From Isoetes taiwanensis (Eukaryota; Streptophyta; Lycopodiopsida; Isoetales; Isoetaceae), in the NCBI GenBank assembly GCA_021234155.1, contig JAJEKV010000039.1:11795077-11859076 (forward strand): a stretch of DNA of 64,000 nt, in the 5' to 3' direction. The notes beneath the pieces are model-generated. The model was not told the origin of the DNA and made no database searches. It saw only the letters and a list, made by a program, of their open reading frames with translations. The position numbers and the translations under genes were made by a program. Of this stretch, positions 44,927 through 58,093 are shown piece after piece (within the stretch, counting starts at the first letter, position 1; each line of letters starts with the position of its first letter).

Positions 44927-46086
44927 AATGTGACAGTATGATAACATCTTATGCCCAGCAAGTGTAGACAAGGCACGGAGGCTCCACCATGAGGCTTCTG
45001 CTTCCGGGGCTAAGTCACGTGCCACGAAGAAAACCTGTCCCTGCCTAAAAGCCGATAGGAAGAAGCGGGTAAGAGGGCTGCCGGACGCTTTCCCATGGGA
45101 AGTAACTGAAGTATCCACCTCCTTCTCTAGGTTCTTAGGAACCTCTTCCTCCATGAGCTCGTCTTTCTCCTCCCTATAATGGGCAGGATTATGATAAAGG
45201 TCTTCGCCTTCCTCCTCTGACTGAGAGGGAAGCTCGAGCATGAGGATACCTGGGACTGAAGGTCCCATAGCCGTAAAGGCTTCTGGAGGAGGTTGGGATG
45301 GAGGGTCTTGAAGCACTAGATCCCTAAGCCGGAGGAGTGTCTCGGCCGGCTCAATAGTCTATTGGTGGAACTGGAGTACCTGCTGTACCTCAGGAGGGAG
45401 GTCCACGGATGAGAAATCGATGAAATCATCCATGCAATATTCGGCCAGTTCATAGAGAACTTGTGCTTTCTCCTTCCCTTTGAACCCGGCCACTACATGG
45501 TATGTCCATATAATGTCATCCAAAAGAAGGAACTCCTGCCCCTCGTGGTATATAACTGGAACCACATCCAACCCAGTTAAACGCCCACCTCGGTGGCATC
45601 TCCTCTGCTAATTGCTTCCACCAGACGAAGTCGTCCATCCTGATCTGCTCGTCCTCTTCTTCATCTGACAACTCTGGGGCGTTGCCCTTCTCTGCGGGTA
45701 GAGTTTCATCCTCTACATACTGGTCATAAGGATGGACAGGGCAAAGGAGACCTCGAGGAACTCTTGTCCCTCATGGATGACGACCGGGGGTTGCCGAGCC
45801 CACCGGAGCTTGCCCCGCAGCAACTCGTAACCACTCTTACCCCGCCAAGCATCTCTTTCACCACTGCTCGTTCAATATACAAGCATAGAGGTTCTCCTAG
45901 AGGAATGCAAAGAGGAAGCATCTCCTCTGTATAGAACTGCAGAAACCCAGCATAGCCCGGGTGCTGTTGCATGTTGGAGATGAGATCAATGTGTTGGAGT
46001 AGAAAAGGCTTCAAGAGATCGAAGGGTACTTGGGGATCCCAGTGCTCCCCATCTTGGTACCATGCAAGCAGGTTGATGGCAGCCAT
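44924..46086 (-). pseudogene. Block ORF B: acidic protein with a repeated HEGQEFL motif, unrecognised
   Basis: Starts at ATG 46086 (MAAINLLAWYQDGEHWDPQV), clean for about 82 residues to VKEMLGG. It continues through two or three frame changes: PPVVIHEGQEFLEV, ELSDEEEDEQIRMDDFVWWK, VVPVIYHEGQEFLLLDDIIW and EYCMDDFIDF. One in-frame TAG at about 45359 (probably a CAG codon) is followed by a Glu-rich region and ends near 44924. The HEGQEFL motif occurs twice, suggesting internal duplication. No known domain is recognised. It lies just downstream of the H3-fold gene on the same strand and has its own promoter-like leader. Confidence 0.55.
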
Positions 46087-46134
46087 AGTCGCTGGAAGGA
46101 AAGAGGAAGGAGGATAAACAAAAGCTGGAGAGTG

Positions 46135-46195
46135 AAAATAAAACCCTAACTTTTGAAGCCCTCTTATAGCTTTTATGCTGACGTCAGCGTTATTA
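46135..46195 (-). promoter_or_regulatory. Promoter-like region of block ORF B
   Basis: On the minus strand, GCTGACGTCAGC (a TGACGTCA palindrome containing the ACGTCA hexamer known from plant histone promoters) is followed by AAAAGCTATAAGAGG (TATA-like). A telo-box-like TTAGGGTTTT comes next, then a pyrimidine-rich leader to ATG 46086. Confidence 0.5.
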
Positions 46196-46321
46196 TTATG
46201 TTTAAAAAAAAAAAAAAAAAAGGAAATGGAGCTATCTAATCTAGGATAGGAGCACAGTAACAAAATTGGATTTCCTATTATTATAACAAAAATTTGTTAC
46301 AATGCAAATGCCCTTAGGCAA

Positions 46322-47596
<1,275 letters not shown>

Positions 47597-47779
47597 AGGT
47601 GAGGCGCTGGCGGCTAGGAAGGCGATAGGGAAGGCGCTGAGATGTAGGGATGGTCTAGGCGGAACCAAGGCGCAAGGTAACCTTAGGTCCGGCGGCTATG
47701 GCGGATGGCGGAATAGGCAGGCGGAGAGAAAACAAGAAAAGAGAAACCGTTTAACTTTAAATTTTAAATTTTAAAAATT

Positions 47780-47880
47780 TTCCATATTAAAAACTTTTTT
47801 TTATATAAAAAAAATACGGCGGGAAAAAAATATACGCGTAAATATACGGAGCGGCGCTGACCCGATTATACGCGCTTATC
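47780..47880 (-). promoter_or_regulatory. Promoter-like region of the H3-fold gene
   Basis: On the minus strand TTTCCCGCC (47818-47826) fits the E2F consensus that drives S-phase genes, including plant histone-related genes. TTTTATATAAAA lies just downstream as a TATA candidate, about 200 bp before ATG 47596. Confidence 0.45.
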
Positions 47881-48131
47881 TCCGGCTTCTGGGACGTCGA
47901 AACCCTGTCAGCGCCGTCGTTGGGTTTGACCCCCTTGCTCGTCCCCCTGCTGCCAGTTAACAACCCCTTTTTGGTATTTCGAGTACGCCCGATCCATTGG
48001 AGCAGAAAGCTCGTCGATCCAAGCTATGTAGAAAAAATTACGATGACTACAAAACTCGAATTGCTAACCCTTCTTTTTGACCTTAGCCATTTCACTAGAG
48101 AACACTTCCACCACAACTAGGTCATTCCTCC
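47881..48131. other. Junction between the H3-carrying block and the LTR
   Basis: No gene. Where a primer-binding site should lie beside a 5' LTR, the minus strand reads GGGAGGAATGACC, which I cannot assign to a tRNA. CATTC occurs twice here (CATTCCTCCCATTCGG), so the LTR edge is ambiguous by some bases. Confidence 0.4.
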
Positions 48132-49542
48132 CATTCGGCCCACGCCTTCAATGGGACTCCTATGTCGCGGAAGCGTGAATACAAGGTTAGCATACAACAT
48201 AATCATATCATAAATATCCACCACGAAGGGTGGCACATCCATCCAACTGATGATAGCAAAGAAGATACATCTAATGCTAAGGAAAACATCCCAAAACCCA
48301 TGGTTCAACCCCGGCTCAGACTCCAATGAGGATTGACTGACGGTTAGGTCTCAGGAGATCAGCAGACAGAATCTTGACATGGCGTTGGCTGGCATAGAAC
48401 ATCGGCTAGGGTTGTCCACTTCATTCGCCCCTCCTGTGCACACTTTGCAGATGAGTTGAATCAAGCTATGGCGTCATTGTAGCCTACCGGAGACGCAATC
48501 CCAAGGCATCACCCTTCGGGACTACTCCGGGTTACATCTCCCCGGTCCGATGAGGCAGGTCAGGGAAGTGTCCCTTCCCAGAGTCGTAGTGATTCCATGG
48601 GTGAGCTAGAGAATACGTGCCGCTTCAGCGACCCCTGCATCCGCCCGACCTACTCCCCTAACTTTATCTTCAAAGTACAGGATGATCACACCGCTGTACC
48701 TAGGGAGTGTCAGACCCATACCCGGCCTAGTTCACTGACCGGCTATTAGGCCTAGCTCACTGAAGGAGTCCCCGTAACCTTTTATGCTCAGGCGAGACCC
48801 CACCCCACACTTCATCACTACGGCCCCTTATCTGGTGCTTCAATCATGCCATAGATTCCACAGCTCGGTGGGATCTTGTGCACAGGCCGCAACTACTGGG
48901 TACTACGGGAGCTGCTAGGAGCATACTAATGAACACAGGTCACAGAGGTCTCTACCCCCTTAATCCCTGCTTTCTGGAAGAACTAACAGAGATACTACCA
49001 AAGATACATCCATCCATCCATCACAAAGCATAATCAATAGTTGAGAACAGTTCTAACTATCAAACAAGGGTTAATCATCATCAGAGACAAGCAGAGAAGC
49101 CTGACAGAGGCGCTGGCCCTAGAAATACCAAATTAATCTATCTACTAACCCGAATTCCAGCTGGAACCATTGTCATGTGGGATCTCCATCTTCAAGCAGC
49201 CTGGGCGTCCAGCAGCTCCTCTCCTTGGATTTGATTTGGGCCAAATTGGGGTTGGGATCCAATTTGCTGTCCCAAATTAGCAGTCTTCTACTGGCCAATC
49301 GAGTTTGACCAGGTGTCCTCTTCCTAATTAATTAATTAGCCTAACTTAATTAGCTTAATTAAGTTAATTAGATAATGATTCCTTAATTATAGGTAATTAA
49401 CCCTTAATTTAACCCTTATTAATTTAGCATAGCTAAATTAATCCCTTGTGGTTAGTCTACATACCCCCATGATGGCGTATCCTCGTCCCGTGATGTGTCA
49501 ATATAGTTATACATACAACGTATAACTATGTGGAATGTCACA
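48132..49542 (-). repeat. Gypsy-2 LTR, fourth copy (candidate 5' LTR)
   Basis: CATTCGGCCCACGCC to GAATGTCACA, closely matching the LTRs in U1-U3 and ending at exactly the same base. The right flank (GCTTTTCAATGG) is unrelated LINE sequence. No matching target duplication is visible at the U3 LTR, as expected if rearrangement followed insertion. Confidence 0.8.
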
Positions 49543-49559
49543 GCTTTTCAATGGTATTT

Positions 49560-51654
49560 CCTTGGATCTCCCTTCAAAGCATGCTAAATTAAATTCCTTT
49601 CAAGACTCTATTGTAATTGTGAGGGTAAACAAATATGGAATCAAATTGGATAAACTCTGGTCCTTTTGCCTAAATCTTCACAAAGGTATCTTGATTAATG
49701 CTGTTTATTGAATATTATGATTGAATGTGGAAGCAAAAGAACTTCCAATTTCTTCCTCAACCATGGACCCTTAACTTTTGAAACTTTTCAACGTTCCTTT
49801 CTCAAATGGGACCCTAAATTTGAAATTGCTAACCTGGACAAGCTCTATATTGCCTCAACAACTCTCCATGGCCTAAATCTCATCTACTGAAATGAGAACT
49901 GTCTTAAACTTCTTTTTGATTCAATTGGCTCATATATTTCAACGGCATATTCTCCTTACAGACCCCCCGTGCTCTTTCATTCAGCTTGATCTCTCAAAAG
50001 AAATTTCTTTGCAAATTTCCTTTCATGATGTTTTTGGACAGAGAGCTTATCTATCATTAAGATGGTCTGGATTGCCACCTCAATGCCAAACCTATACAAT
50101 CAGACACTTCTGGTATGAAAACTGCAAGGAAGAAATGGTTAATATTGTTCAGGTGTCGAGTCAACATGATAATCAAAATGATAATTGCCAAGTCAATCAG
50201 TAGGTCAACTAACATGACAACAAAGCTGGTCAAGAAGTCAATAGTCAGTATTTGAATCATAATTCAAATGGTACAGTCATTGACCAGGTCTCCTACAAGG
50301 TTAACAAGGATAATGCTGGATCTTCTGATTCCGGTATTATTTCTAGAGATAAAAACTTTGTTGTGGACTAAGGTCAATGGTAGTTAGAAGAGAATTCAGA
50401 GAAAGAAAATGATAAGAGAAGCACAGGCTCAGAAAGATAGGGCATTCCAAAATAAGGAAAGTGATCAAAACAAGCAGATATATGGCAGAGATAGAAATAT
50501 CTCTCAAATGATTAAAGTATTACAGAATCATGAAGGCAATTCAAACAAAAGGAATTTGGATGCTAACAAAGATAAGGTCAACAATCTTCATGAAACTCTG
50601 AATAAAATTATTTTGAATGCTAAAGTTTTATCCAACAGAAACGATTCAATACTTGATTCTTCAAACTAATACAAGGGTAAGAGTGATTCATTAGGCAAGA
50701 AAAGTAAACATCATTCAAAGAAAGTAGTGAAGCAGGCTGATGAGGACAATGCCAATGAAGGTGAGATAAATCCATCGGATACCATAGTGGAAGTTGTCCC
50801 TGCTCCACCACCAAATGCTGCTATCTGGAATAAAGATATTGAAATTGGCAAAGAATGGTTATAATTAACAGCTTGTACCTTAGCTTCGAAGCTAAGGTAC
50901 AAGCTGTTAATTATAACCATTCAACAAAGGAAGCTCCTGTTACAATTCTAGTGCAACATGATGAACAGATGAAGGAGGGTCAAGTAATTGGTAATTCTAA
51001 CCGATTTCTTGTATTAGCTGACCTTAATTCTGATCTTGATATTGACTTACCAAGTAACTGCAGCAAGCTTTTCTTCTACTGCCAAATCTGCTAATATATA
51101 TACTACTCCCACTGATCTTTCCCCAACCATCAATATAGACAATCCTTCTCCCTGCATTATTTCCTGAGAAATTGCAGAGCAATTAGCTTCATTGCAGGAG
51201 GGGTTGAAGATGGATTCACAACAAATTGTTCAGTGTTCATGGAGTTTAATGGATGATGATATAGTCAAGGATACTCCAGAAAGAGAATTAGAGGCAAACA
51301 TGGAGGTTAATATGGATTAAATAGTAGCTGCTGAATGGGACAATGTGATCAAGGAAAACACTGGTGCTGACACAATCCGATATGTAAAAACAAAATGTTT
51401 GAGTTTGTCCTTGGAGGGATCTCAGATGATAGTGATTGCGAAGGAGATAAGAAAAAATGGGAAAGGGATGACTACTTGTCTGACAATCCTTCTCTTGATA
51501 TAAGCAAGAAATCCTTGCCTGCTAGTGCAAAGGTCAAGGCTAAAAGAGTTGATTTATTTTTAACAGAACTTACTAATCTGAATAATACACCTGCTGCTCA
51601 TACTAGAAGTAAAATTAAAAAGGGGAAGGGGAAAAGAAAATCTGTCAGAGTTTA
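49560..51654 (+). pseudogene. L1-type LINE ORF1 remnant
   Basis: Degraded frames begin with FQDSIVIVRVNKYG and KLDKLWSFCLNLHKG. Later come Lys/Asn-rich linker, a region APVTILVQHDEQMKEGQVIG and a basic C-terminus (RSKIKKGKGKRKSVRV) just before ORF2. ORF1 of plant L1 elements binds RNA. The frame changes many times, and a perfect 70-bp palindrome sits inside it at 50853-50922. Confidence 0.6.
50853..50922. repeat. Perfect 70-bp palindrome with no spacer
   Basis: 35-bp arms meet at TTCGAA (centre 50887/50888). The right arm reads as LINE coding sequence (SFEAKVQAVNYNHS); the left arm is its inverted copy. Confidence 0.9.
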
Positions 51655-51701
51655 ATTCTCCCTTTCTCTTTATCCTTGCTGTATTTGGTGCTGATCCTTC
51701 T

Positions 51702-52715
51702 ATGAAGATCCTTTCTTGGAATGTTAGGGATATTAAAGGCCCTCTTAAAAGAAGGAGAGTTATCTCTCAAGTCAGAAACTACAATGCTGACATTATCCTG
51801 CTCCAGGAAGTTAAGCTCGAAAAATTTGAAGCTTCAAATCCTGGTGATTGGATTTACCTTGGTGCCTCATCTGCTTGGATTGAAGCTAGTGGTAGAAGTG
51901 GTGGTCTTGCTATTATCTGGAGAAACATTAAACATGTTTACTTCTTCAATTCTCCCTCCAAGATGTGGTAGGTTGTTATCTACACAATTCAAGAATCTAA
52001 TTTTGGTATTGTGAATATTTATGCTTCCACCAATCCTAAAGGAAGGAAATCTCTGTGGACTGAGATTAGTTCTTCGATCTCTAGCAAACCTACTACTAAT
52101 TGGATTGTTGCTGGTGATTTTAACAACACTCCATCCTAGAATATGAAGCTTGGCAACAAAATTAATATGTCTAGCTTAGAAAGGAAAAATTAGGATACCT
52201 TTTTATATCTGATTCCACTTTGGTGTATGTGCCTTCTTCCACTGCTACTTTCACTTGGTCTAACAAACAAAAGGGAGATAAAAGAGTCTATTGTGCTCTG
52301 GATAGGTTTTATGTCTGCAGTCCAGATTCTTCCTTTTGGGATAACTGCTTTGTTACCAGTGATGAATGTATTGCTATTTCTGATCATCAACCCAAATTTT
52401 TGAACACTCGTCACCTAGCCCAGATTCCAAGAGATGGTAGTGTCTCTTACAAATTTAATTGTGCCTTGCTTAACAATGACTCCTTTGTAAAAGACTTCAG
52501 AGATTTTTACCAGAATATTCACATTGAAAGCAATGGTCATTCCATGAAGAAGTTCTACTCCAAAATTAAGGTGATTAAGAATTGGATCAAAGAGTGGTCT
52601 AAAAGTAGACATTTGTTGAGACTAAAAGAGAAGGAAAGTTTTCTTTCTCAGATGAGGGAAATAAGGTTTCTACTTCAAGAAGATCCTTATAATACTAATC
52701 TTCGTATTGGTGAGG
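51702..52715 (+). pseudogene. L1-type LINE endonuclease domain
   Basis: ATG 51702: MKILSWNVRDIKGPLKRRRV, then LLQEVKLEKFE, GRSGGLAIIW, WIVAGDFNNTPS, TFTWSNKQKG and ISDHQPKF, the ordered motifs of an AP endonuclease. Stops or frame changes occur near 51970, 52135 and 52190. The linker to RT (KEWSKSRHLLRLKEKESFLS) is cut at 52715 by the MULE. Confidence 0.88.
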
Positions 52716-52724
52716 AAATTATAG

Positions 52725-52890
52725 GGGAAAATTTTAAAAATGCCCTTATAGTTTGGGGTATTTGCAAAAATGCCCCAATATTTTCAAAATTTGCAAAAAT
52801 GCCCCTAGGTCTAATTTTTGCCCTGTAGACTACAAACTGATGAGAACGGCTATTTTTTTTCTTTTTCGCGGGAATTGCATGTTGGCAGAG
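52725..52890. repeat. MULE left terminal inverted repeat
   Basis: About 166 bp, over 90% complementary to 56410-56569. Contains a 6-bp extra AGGTCT compared with the right repeat. Confidence 0.9.
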
Positions 52891-53129
52891 AATAACCTGT
52901 TCGTCGGAATATTAACATCAATAAACCACTTATAGTTACGGTAATAAAATTCGCTGCTTTACTGACTCACTTACGGTAATAAAATTGCTGCTTTACTGAT
53001 TCGCTGCTTTACTGCTGGAAGATCGTTTCTCTTCCATTGTATGTCCACTTTCTCAGAATGCCAGACAAAAGCTCCTGGTATTACACTGCTCCTCTGTAAG
53101 AGTACTTGGTCTTTTGTTGTTTTAGCCTT

Positions 53130-53965
53130 TTAACCATTCTTTTTGCTGGTAGCATAAATATTGGATAGCAATACAAGAGCAGAAATGTTTGAAGGTTCTA
53201 GCTCTAGAACATGGTTTGTTGTGCACTCAGCTAACTCTAAACTGTCAAAAGTTACACATGAACCAAGAAGAGACATCCAAAGTTCAATGCTTAAGCCAAA
53301 TGGAATTGCCATAATCATGTCCTCTTCCTCACACAGTAAACCTGCACGCGCAAGCAGATCAATCATGCAGGAATAATATTCTGGCGTTGCTGCCATACCA
53401 TGAGAACCAATCATGCAAAAATAACAAGAGCCTTCATCCACCAAACGTGCATGGCTGCATGCATGGGCAATCTGTCAAAGACATGCTTGGAGTTGCCTAT
53501 GCTGCTGCATTTTGCATACATGTCAACAATAGTATTTCCAACAAATACATCCAACTCAAACCCAAATTTTAAAACAGTTTGAAATCTGTTACGGAAGTAC
53601 ATGCATTGAGAATGCTAAGAAAGGTAACTCTGTCTGATATACATGTTTATAACAGCATTCCACACAAAAGAGCTTACTTGAATAGGGCATTTGACAATGT
53701 TAGCATGGACCTGCCTTTTTTCAGCTAAGGCATTCATCTTTGTGCATTGTCGCAATAAAAGAAGGCAAGTATCTAAATATGCCTGCGAACTCCGGTTTTC
53801 GACAATATCCAGAATCTGTAAAGCATCTTGCAATCTTCTTTGCTTACATAAGTTCTTCGCTTCTAGCAGCATGGCATCAGTGTCATTTTTATATGTCATT
53901 CTTAAACTTCCAAACCGTGACATACTAGGATCATTGTTCACGCCAGCACCCAATATTTGACTCAT
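53130..53965 (-). pseudogene. PPR gene fragment captured inside the MULE
   Basis: From 53965: MSQILGAGVNNDPSMSRFGS, then LDTCLLLLRQCTKMNALAEK and FVWNAVINMYIRQ. After a stop, FELDVFVGNTIVDMYAKCSS and SKHVFDRLP. Then MAATPEYYSCMIDLLARAGL, SLLGSCVTFDSLELAE and LVLLSNIYATSKKNG. It is an internally deleted PLS-type PPR protein: an N-terminal part, one repeat and the start of the E motif remain. Its sequence is not a copy of the PPR gene at the left edge. Frame breaks lie near 53605 and 53430. It ends at the same E-motif position (SNIYA) as the left-edge gene. Confidence 0.82.
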
Positions 53966-54459
53966 AACAGCTAGAGTGCATACCCATATTTAAAAGTCAC
54001 GCATCTTATTGACTAGTGCAAAATTCAGCTATTGCAGATACGTTATGAGTTACAACTTAACAGATGAGAACCTGAGAATACCCAAGTGAAGTTTTGGATC
54101 TAACAAAGGTAATTGGTAGCCATAGAATCTAAACAAATCCTTTGAAGCCTGTTAAAGACTTAAGCAGACCGGATGCAGGGATTACCCGGTACTCATTTCA
54201 TGAGTACTTGTGGGGATTGATTTTCAAAATGAATACATACTACGTAATATTGCATGCCAAGTCTTGAAGCTAAAAGATGTGGAGTACTACCAAGTGGGCA
54301 ACAAGATCTCAAGAAATCAAGAAGTAAACTACCTACGGTGGAATGTTGAGATAAAAAATCAAGTCGGCTGCGGAAGTCAAACACAAGATCAAATCAAAGC
54401 GTGGTAAAATACACAAGATGAAGCCAATAATTAAGTCTGGAAAAACAAGGACATACCTT

Positions 54460-56324
54460 ATTGACAATTGAATTCCTGCGGCTTTTTGCGATTATGTCGG
54501 TGCATCTTGCCCACATCGTGAGCATCACGAATGGAAGCAATTCTGCGAAAGCGATCTTACATGCGAGAATCCGGCTTAATTCTTTGGCCTTCACGGTGGT
54601 TTTACGTGTTCTTGGGAGGTTTCATATCCACTTCATCCTCCGCTAACACATCTTCAAAGGAAAAATGGCACCCTCATAAGCATCACACCATGATTTTTAG
54701 AGAATAACACTGTGTGAGCAAACTCTTGTGGTTTTCGCTTCAACCATAATATAGCTCCTATTGCATGAGCACAAGGAATTCCCCAATCTTTGCCAAGAAC
54801 AACAAGTGCATGTCGATTTTCTAAATCCACAACTTCGTCTATGCTCGGTGTGATCACTTCAAACACAATGCCATTTGATGGCAAAATTCTATCTTGTCGG
54901 CCGCGATTTCAGCGCCCGGATATGTGCTTCTCTTCCTCGGGCACCAATCTCGAGCGCATTTTGTCACGCATTATACCATTCTCGTCTAGCTTCATTCCCC
55001 TTTTTGTGAACTGTCCATCCATCAATGCATGCCTAATATCCATAAGCATTGCAATGATGGGTTTTTCCTATTTTCCATCAATTTTATCAAGTAGAATTGG
55101 ATGTTTTACCATAAAAATTCAATGATTACGCTATGTTTGATGTGAGATGGCCAAAGCGTTGACAGATTTTAAAAAATGGTAAAAATAGGGAAAGTATCAA
55201 TGATGGGCGGTAGCCCATGCACTAGGTGGAGCAGCTTGCATTAACCAATAACCAATCTGTTGCATCATTATTAACTCTTCTCATATTACAAACCTGCTCA
55301 TCATATTACGTAATGGTGTTGGCTCTAGGCGCCTCCCAAAAAAGTGTAAGAACTCTGTATTGTTGCATTTCTTTTTCAAGTTTGCTTCAAGATGCCTCAT
55401 GCAATAAGCATTTGCATTGTTAGGAAAAACAGCAAATAGTGCCTCCTGCAATCCCTTATCTCTGTCTGACACAAATGTAAGATTAGGATGTACTTCTAGG
55501 CAGTCTCGTAATTGCATCAAAAACCAAGTCCAATTCTCTCGTATTCTCGTTATCAATAACTCCAAATGCAAGCGGGATAAAGACCTCTGTAGCATCAATT
55601 CTGTAGCACATATTAAGTGACCAAGGTATTTACTGTCAAAAAAGTGGCATCAATCCCAAAAGCGATTGCGCAGCTTCGAAAACCCAGTTAAACATGCACC
55701 ATAAGCAACAAACACTCTATAGAAACGTCCATCAATCTATTCAAGTACTGTTTTACTTCCTGGATTAGTTTCTAATAATTTCTGACAAAAGGCATGAAGC
55801 TTTCTATATGATCTCTTGTGATCTCCATTAATTGCGTTCATTGCTATCTCTTTTGCCCTGGAAGCCACATTGTATGTAATAGTTACACCAGCTTCTCTTC
55901 GAAAATCATCTATTAGCTCTGCTGGTTTATAATGCGGATGCTCCCTAAACTTCTCTTGATATTTCCTGGCCAACCAGCTTGCAGAAGCTTCCTTGTTGCC
56001 CAATTGCTGGACACCACCACAAGTATGTTCTCCTACATCTCGAATCTCACATCTCGGTCCATAACCAATTAAAGAAGAATATAAATGCCATGCACAATCT
56101 TCTTGTGTACATTTCACTCTGTATCTTGATTTATCAGACTTAATGACTTTAATTTCAGTGAAATTTGCAATAGCTTCTGCCCGAACTGCATTTTTTACAT
56201 CCGCCATTGAATCAAACTGTTTTCCTTTTATCCATTCCATGCTGTACAAAGGCAATTCATGCAGCATTGAAGACATTCTGACTAGAAACAAGAAAAGGAT
56301 GAAAGGAAAAGAAATCACATGCAT
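54460..56324 (-). pseudogene. MULE transposase, broken
   Basis: From 56324: a MuDR-type DNA-binding start (YSMEWIKGKQFDSMADVKNA, YRVKCTQEDCAWHLYSS). The catalytic region follows: NWTWFLMQLRDCLEVHPNLT, FVSDRDKGLQEALFA, YCMRHLEANLKKKC (55281-55520). A SWIM zinc finger is left as GKDWGIPCAHAIGAILWLK (54654-54884), and a basic knuckle-like end HRHNRKKP lies near 54490. Gaps near 55700 and 55100 carry stops and deletions; the first catalytic Asp block is not recognisable. It cannot make active transposase. Confidence 0.85.
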
Positions 56325-56409
56325 ACATACCTGTTGAATGCAAAAGATCCTGATGCCGAAATTCTGGTGCCGAAATTAACAGAGCTATGCCGATTTCATT
56401 TCAGGTTTC

Positions 56410-56569
56410 CTCTGCCGACATGCAATTCCCGCGAAAAAGAAAAAAAATAGCCGTTCTCAATAGTTTGTAGTCTACGGGGCAAAAATTAGGGGCAATTTTG
56501 CAAATTTTGAAAATATTGGGGCATTTTTGCAAATACCCCAAACTATAAGGGCATTTTTAAAATTTTCCC
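56410..56569. repeat. MULE right terminal inverted repeat
   Basis: Complement of the left repeat, ending TTTTTAAAATTTTCCC. Followed by the 9-bp target copy AAATTATAG. Confidence 0.9.
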
Positions 56570-56578
56570 AAATTATAG

Positions 56579-56905
56579 AGAATCATCTAAAGAATATTGA
56601 AGAAAATGAGGCCAAGAGTTCTGCAATTAAATGCAAAGTCAAGTTCAATAAGGAGATGGATTGTGGTAGCTCTAAGTTCTTTTTCAAAATGGGTAAAAAT
56701 AGGCTTCTTAGAAATTCTATCACTCAAGTTAGAACCGATGCACGTACTATTTTGGATGATCCTAAACTTATTAAATCCTTCTTCCAGGATAATTATGCCG
56801 CTCTTTTTTCAAAGTTCCCTCAGGTCAGATCGATTCTACCAGAGAAAAGGATTTCTAAGCTCTTATGGACACCATATTTCCATCTTCTATAGATTGTATG
56901 GATGA
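56579..56905 (+). pseudogene. L1-type LINE linker before reverse transcriptase
   Basis: Continues the LINE after the MULE: NHLKNIEENEAKSSAIKCKV, SSKFFFKMGKNRLLRNSITQ, DPKLIKSFFQDNYAALFSKF. This is the conserved spacer between endonuclease and RT in plant L1 elements. Confidence 0.75.
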
Positions 56906-56920
56906 CTCTATAATTATTCC

Positions 56921-58078
56921 ATCGAATGTCTATAATTATTCTATCGAATGTCTATAAGCACAACGAACCATGTTTATATAATTGCTGTTGTGATCAGAAC
57001 TCGGATGTTAGAAGGGCCCTATTGTGCAGCGCAAAAGATAACAAAGGGAGACTCAACACATGGAATAAAATAACGCCGAAGGTTAGCCAAATAGCTATTT
57101 TGCAGCATTTTTGCCAAGAAAAATGGCTAAAATAAATGAGAAAAATTTTGAAAAATAAAAAAATTTTAGCCCATTTTTTTTGCCGACAAAGTGAGATTCT
57201 ACGTTGATTAACCAAACCTCCACCTTTAGAAAGCTCCACCAGGACATCGATTAGCTAAATCTAAGAAAGAGTGGGTTAAAAAAATGGAAAGATTAGCCTA
57301 GAAACCGACACCAAGATATGTGAATAAGAAATTACCAAGTAGGGTTCAAATTTTATTTTTTTGTATTAATTTTTCCTTGTTCCATGTACAAAGTACACTA
57401 GAGAGATATCACATTTAGAAGGAACAATGTGCTCTTTTTTGTTGAGTTTTGAACATGTTTATGTAATAAATTATGTCTTTGTTGCTTGTCTATGTCAAGG
57501 AAGTTATAACAACGATTATAATTTGGTAAAAGATGTTACATTATGTTGATTCCCATTTTGTCTTTATCCAAAAACTTGGATTTTTTAAAATTAGCATAAT
57601 GCAATGACTAATATTTGCCTCTCCATTTTGTGAAAGGTTAGCCGAAGACAAGAAACCATGATGAAGAAAAATCATCTAGTTTAGGTAAGCCTCAGAAAGT
57701 TCCATCTCCAATTTGAAGGTAGTTTAGCCAAACCTATCTTGGCTACACCAAAATATAGGAGTAGTAATTTATTCTATATGGCGAATGCGGATTCTTGCTT
57801 ATGCATTTTCTGCACTCTCACCATCATGGTCAGGGGAAGAGGTCAGAAGACCAAGAACCTTAACCTCAGATCCCCCTACCAGCTTGCTGCCTCTCTGGAG
57901 TTTATGTTTCGAGATCCATATTCTGCTAACTCTTCAGTATTTTATCTGTGCTACATACTTTCTATGTTCATCCTCCATTTTACGTATGGGTTATACTTCC
58001 CTGTAAAAAGTAAATTTTGTACTTTTACTTATACATATAAATATACATATTGGCCTTCAACCAAAAAAAAAAAAAAGT
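56921..58078 (+). mobile_element. Poly-A retroposon of unknown origin
   Basis: CTCTATAATTATTCC is duplicated at 56906-56920 and 58079-58093, and the insert ends in a run of 14 A. That is a typical target-primed insertion. The 1.16-kb body has no RT and no convincing frame, so it may be a processed non-coding transcript or a LINE-mobilised RNA. Its first 45 bases repeat ATCGAATGTCTATAATTATT. Confidence 0.75.
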
Positions 58079-58093
58079 CTCTATAATTATTCC

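Larger units (their letters stand above)
52725..56569 (-). mobile_element. Mutator-like element (MULE) carrying a PPR gene fragment
   Basis: AAATTATAG is duplicated at 52716-52724 and 56570-56578, the 9-bp target duplication typical of MULEs. Terminal inverted repeats of about 160 bp (52725-52890, 56410-56569) start GGGAAAATTTTAAAAATGCC. Within them, on the minus strand, are a broken transposase (54460-56324) and then a PPR gene segment (53130-53965). It inserted in the LINE linker; removing it and one target copy restores the LINE reading. Confidence 0.92.

Noticed and set aside
57739-58086. 115-codon frame in the poly-A retroposon
   Set aside because: Runs into the poly-A tail (KKKKK), with no domain and no conservation evidence.
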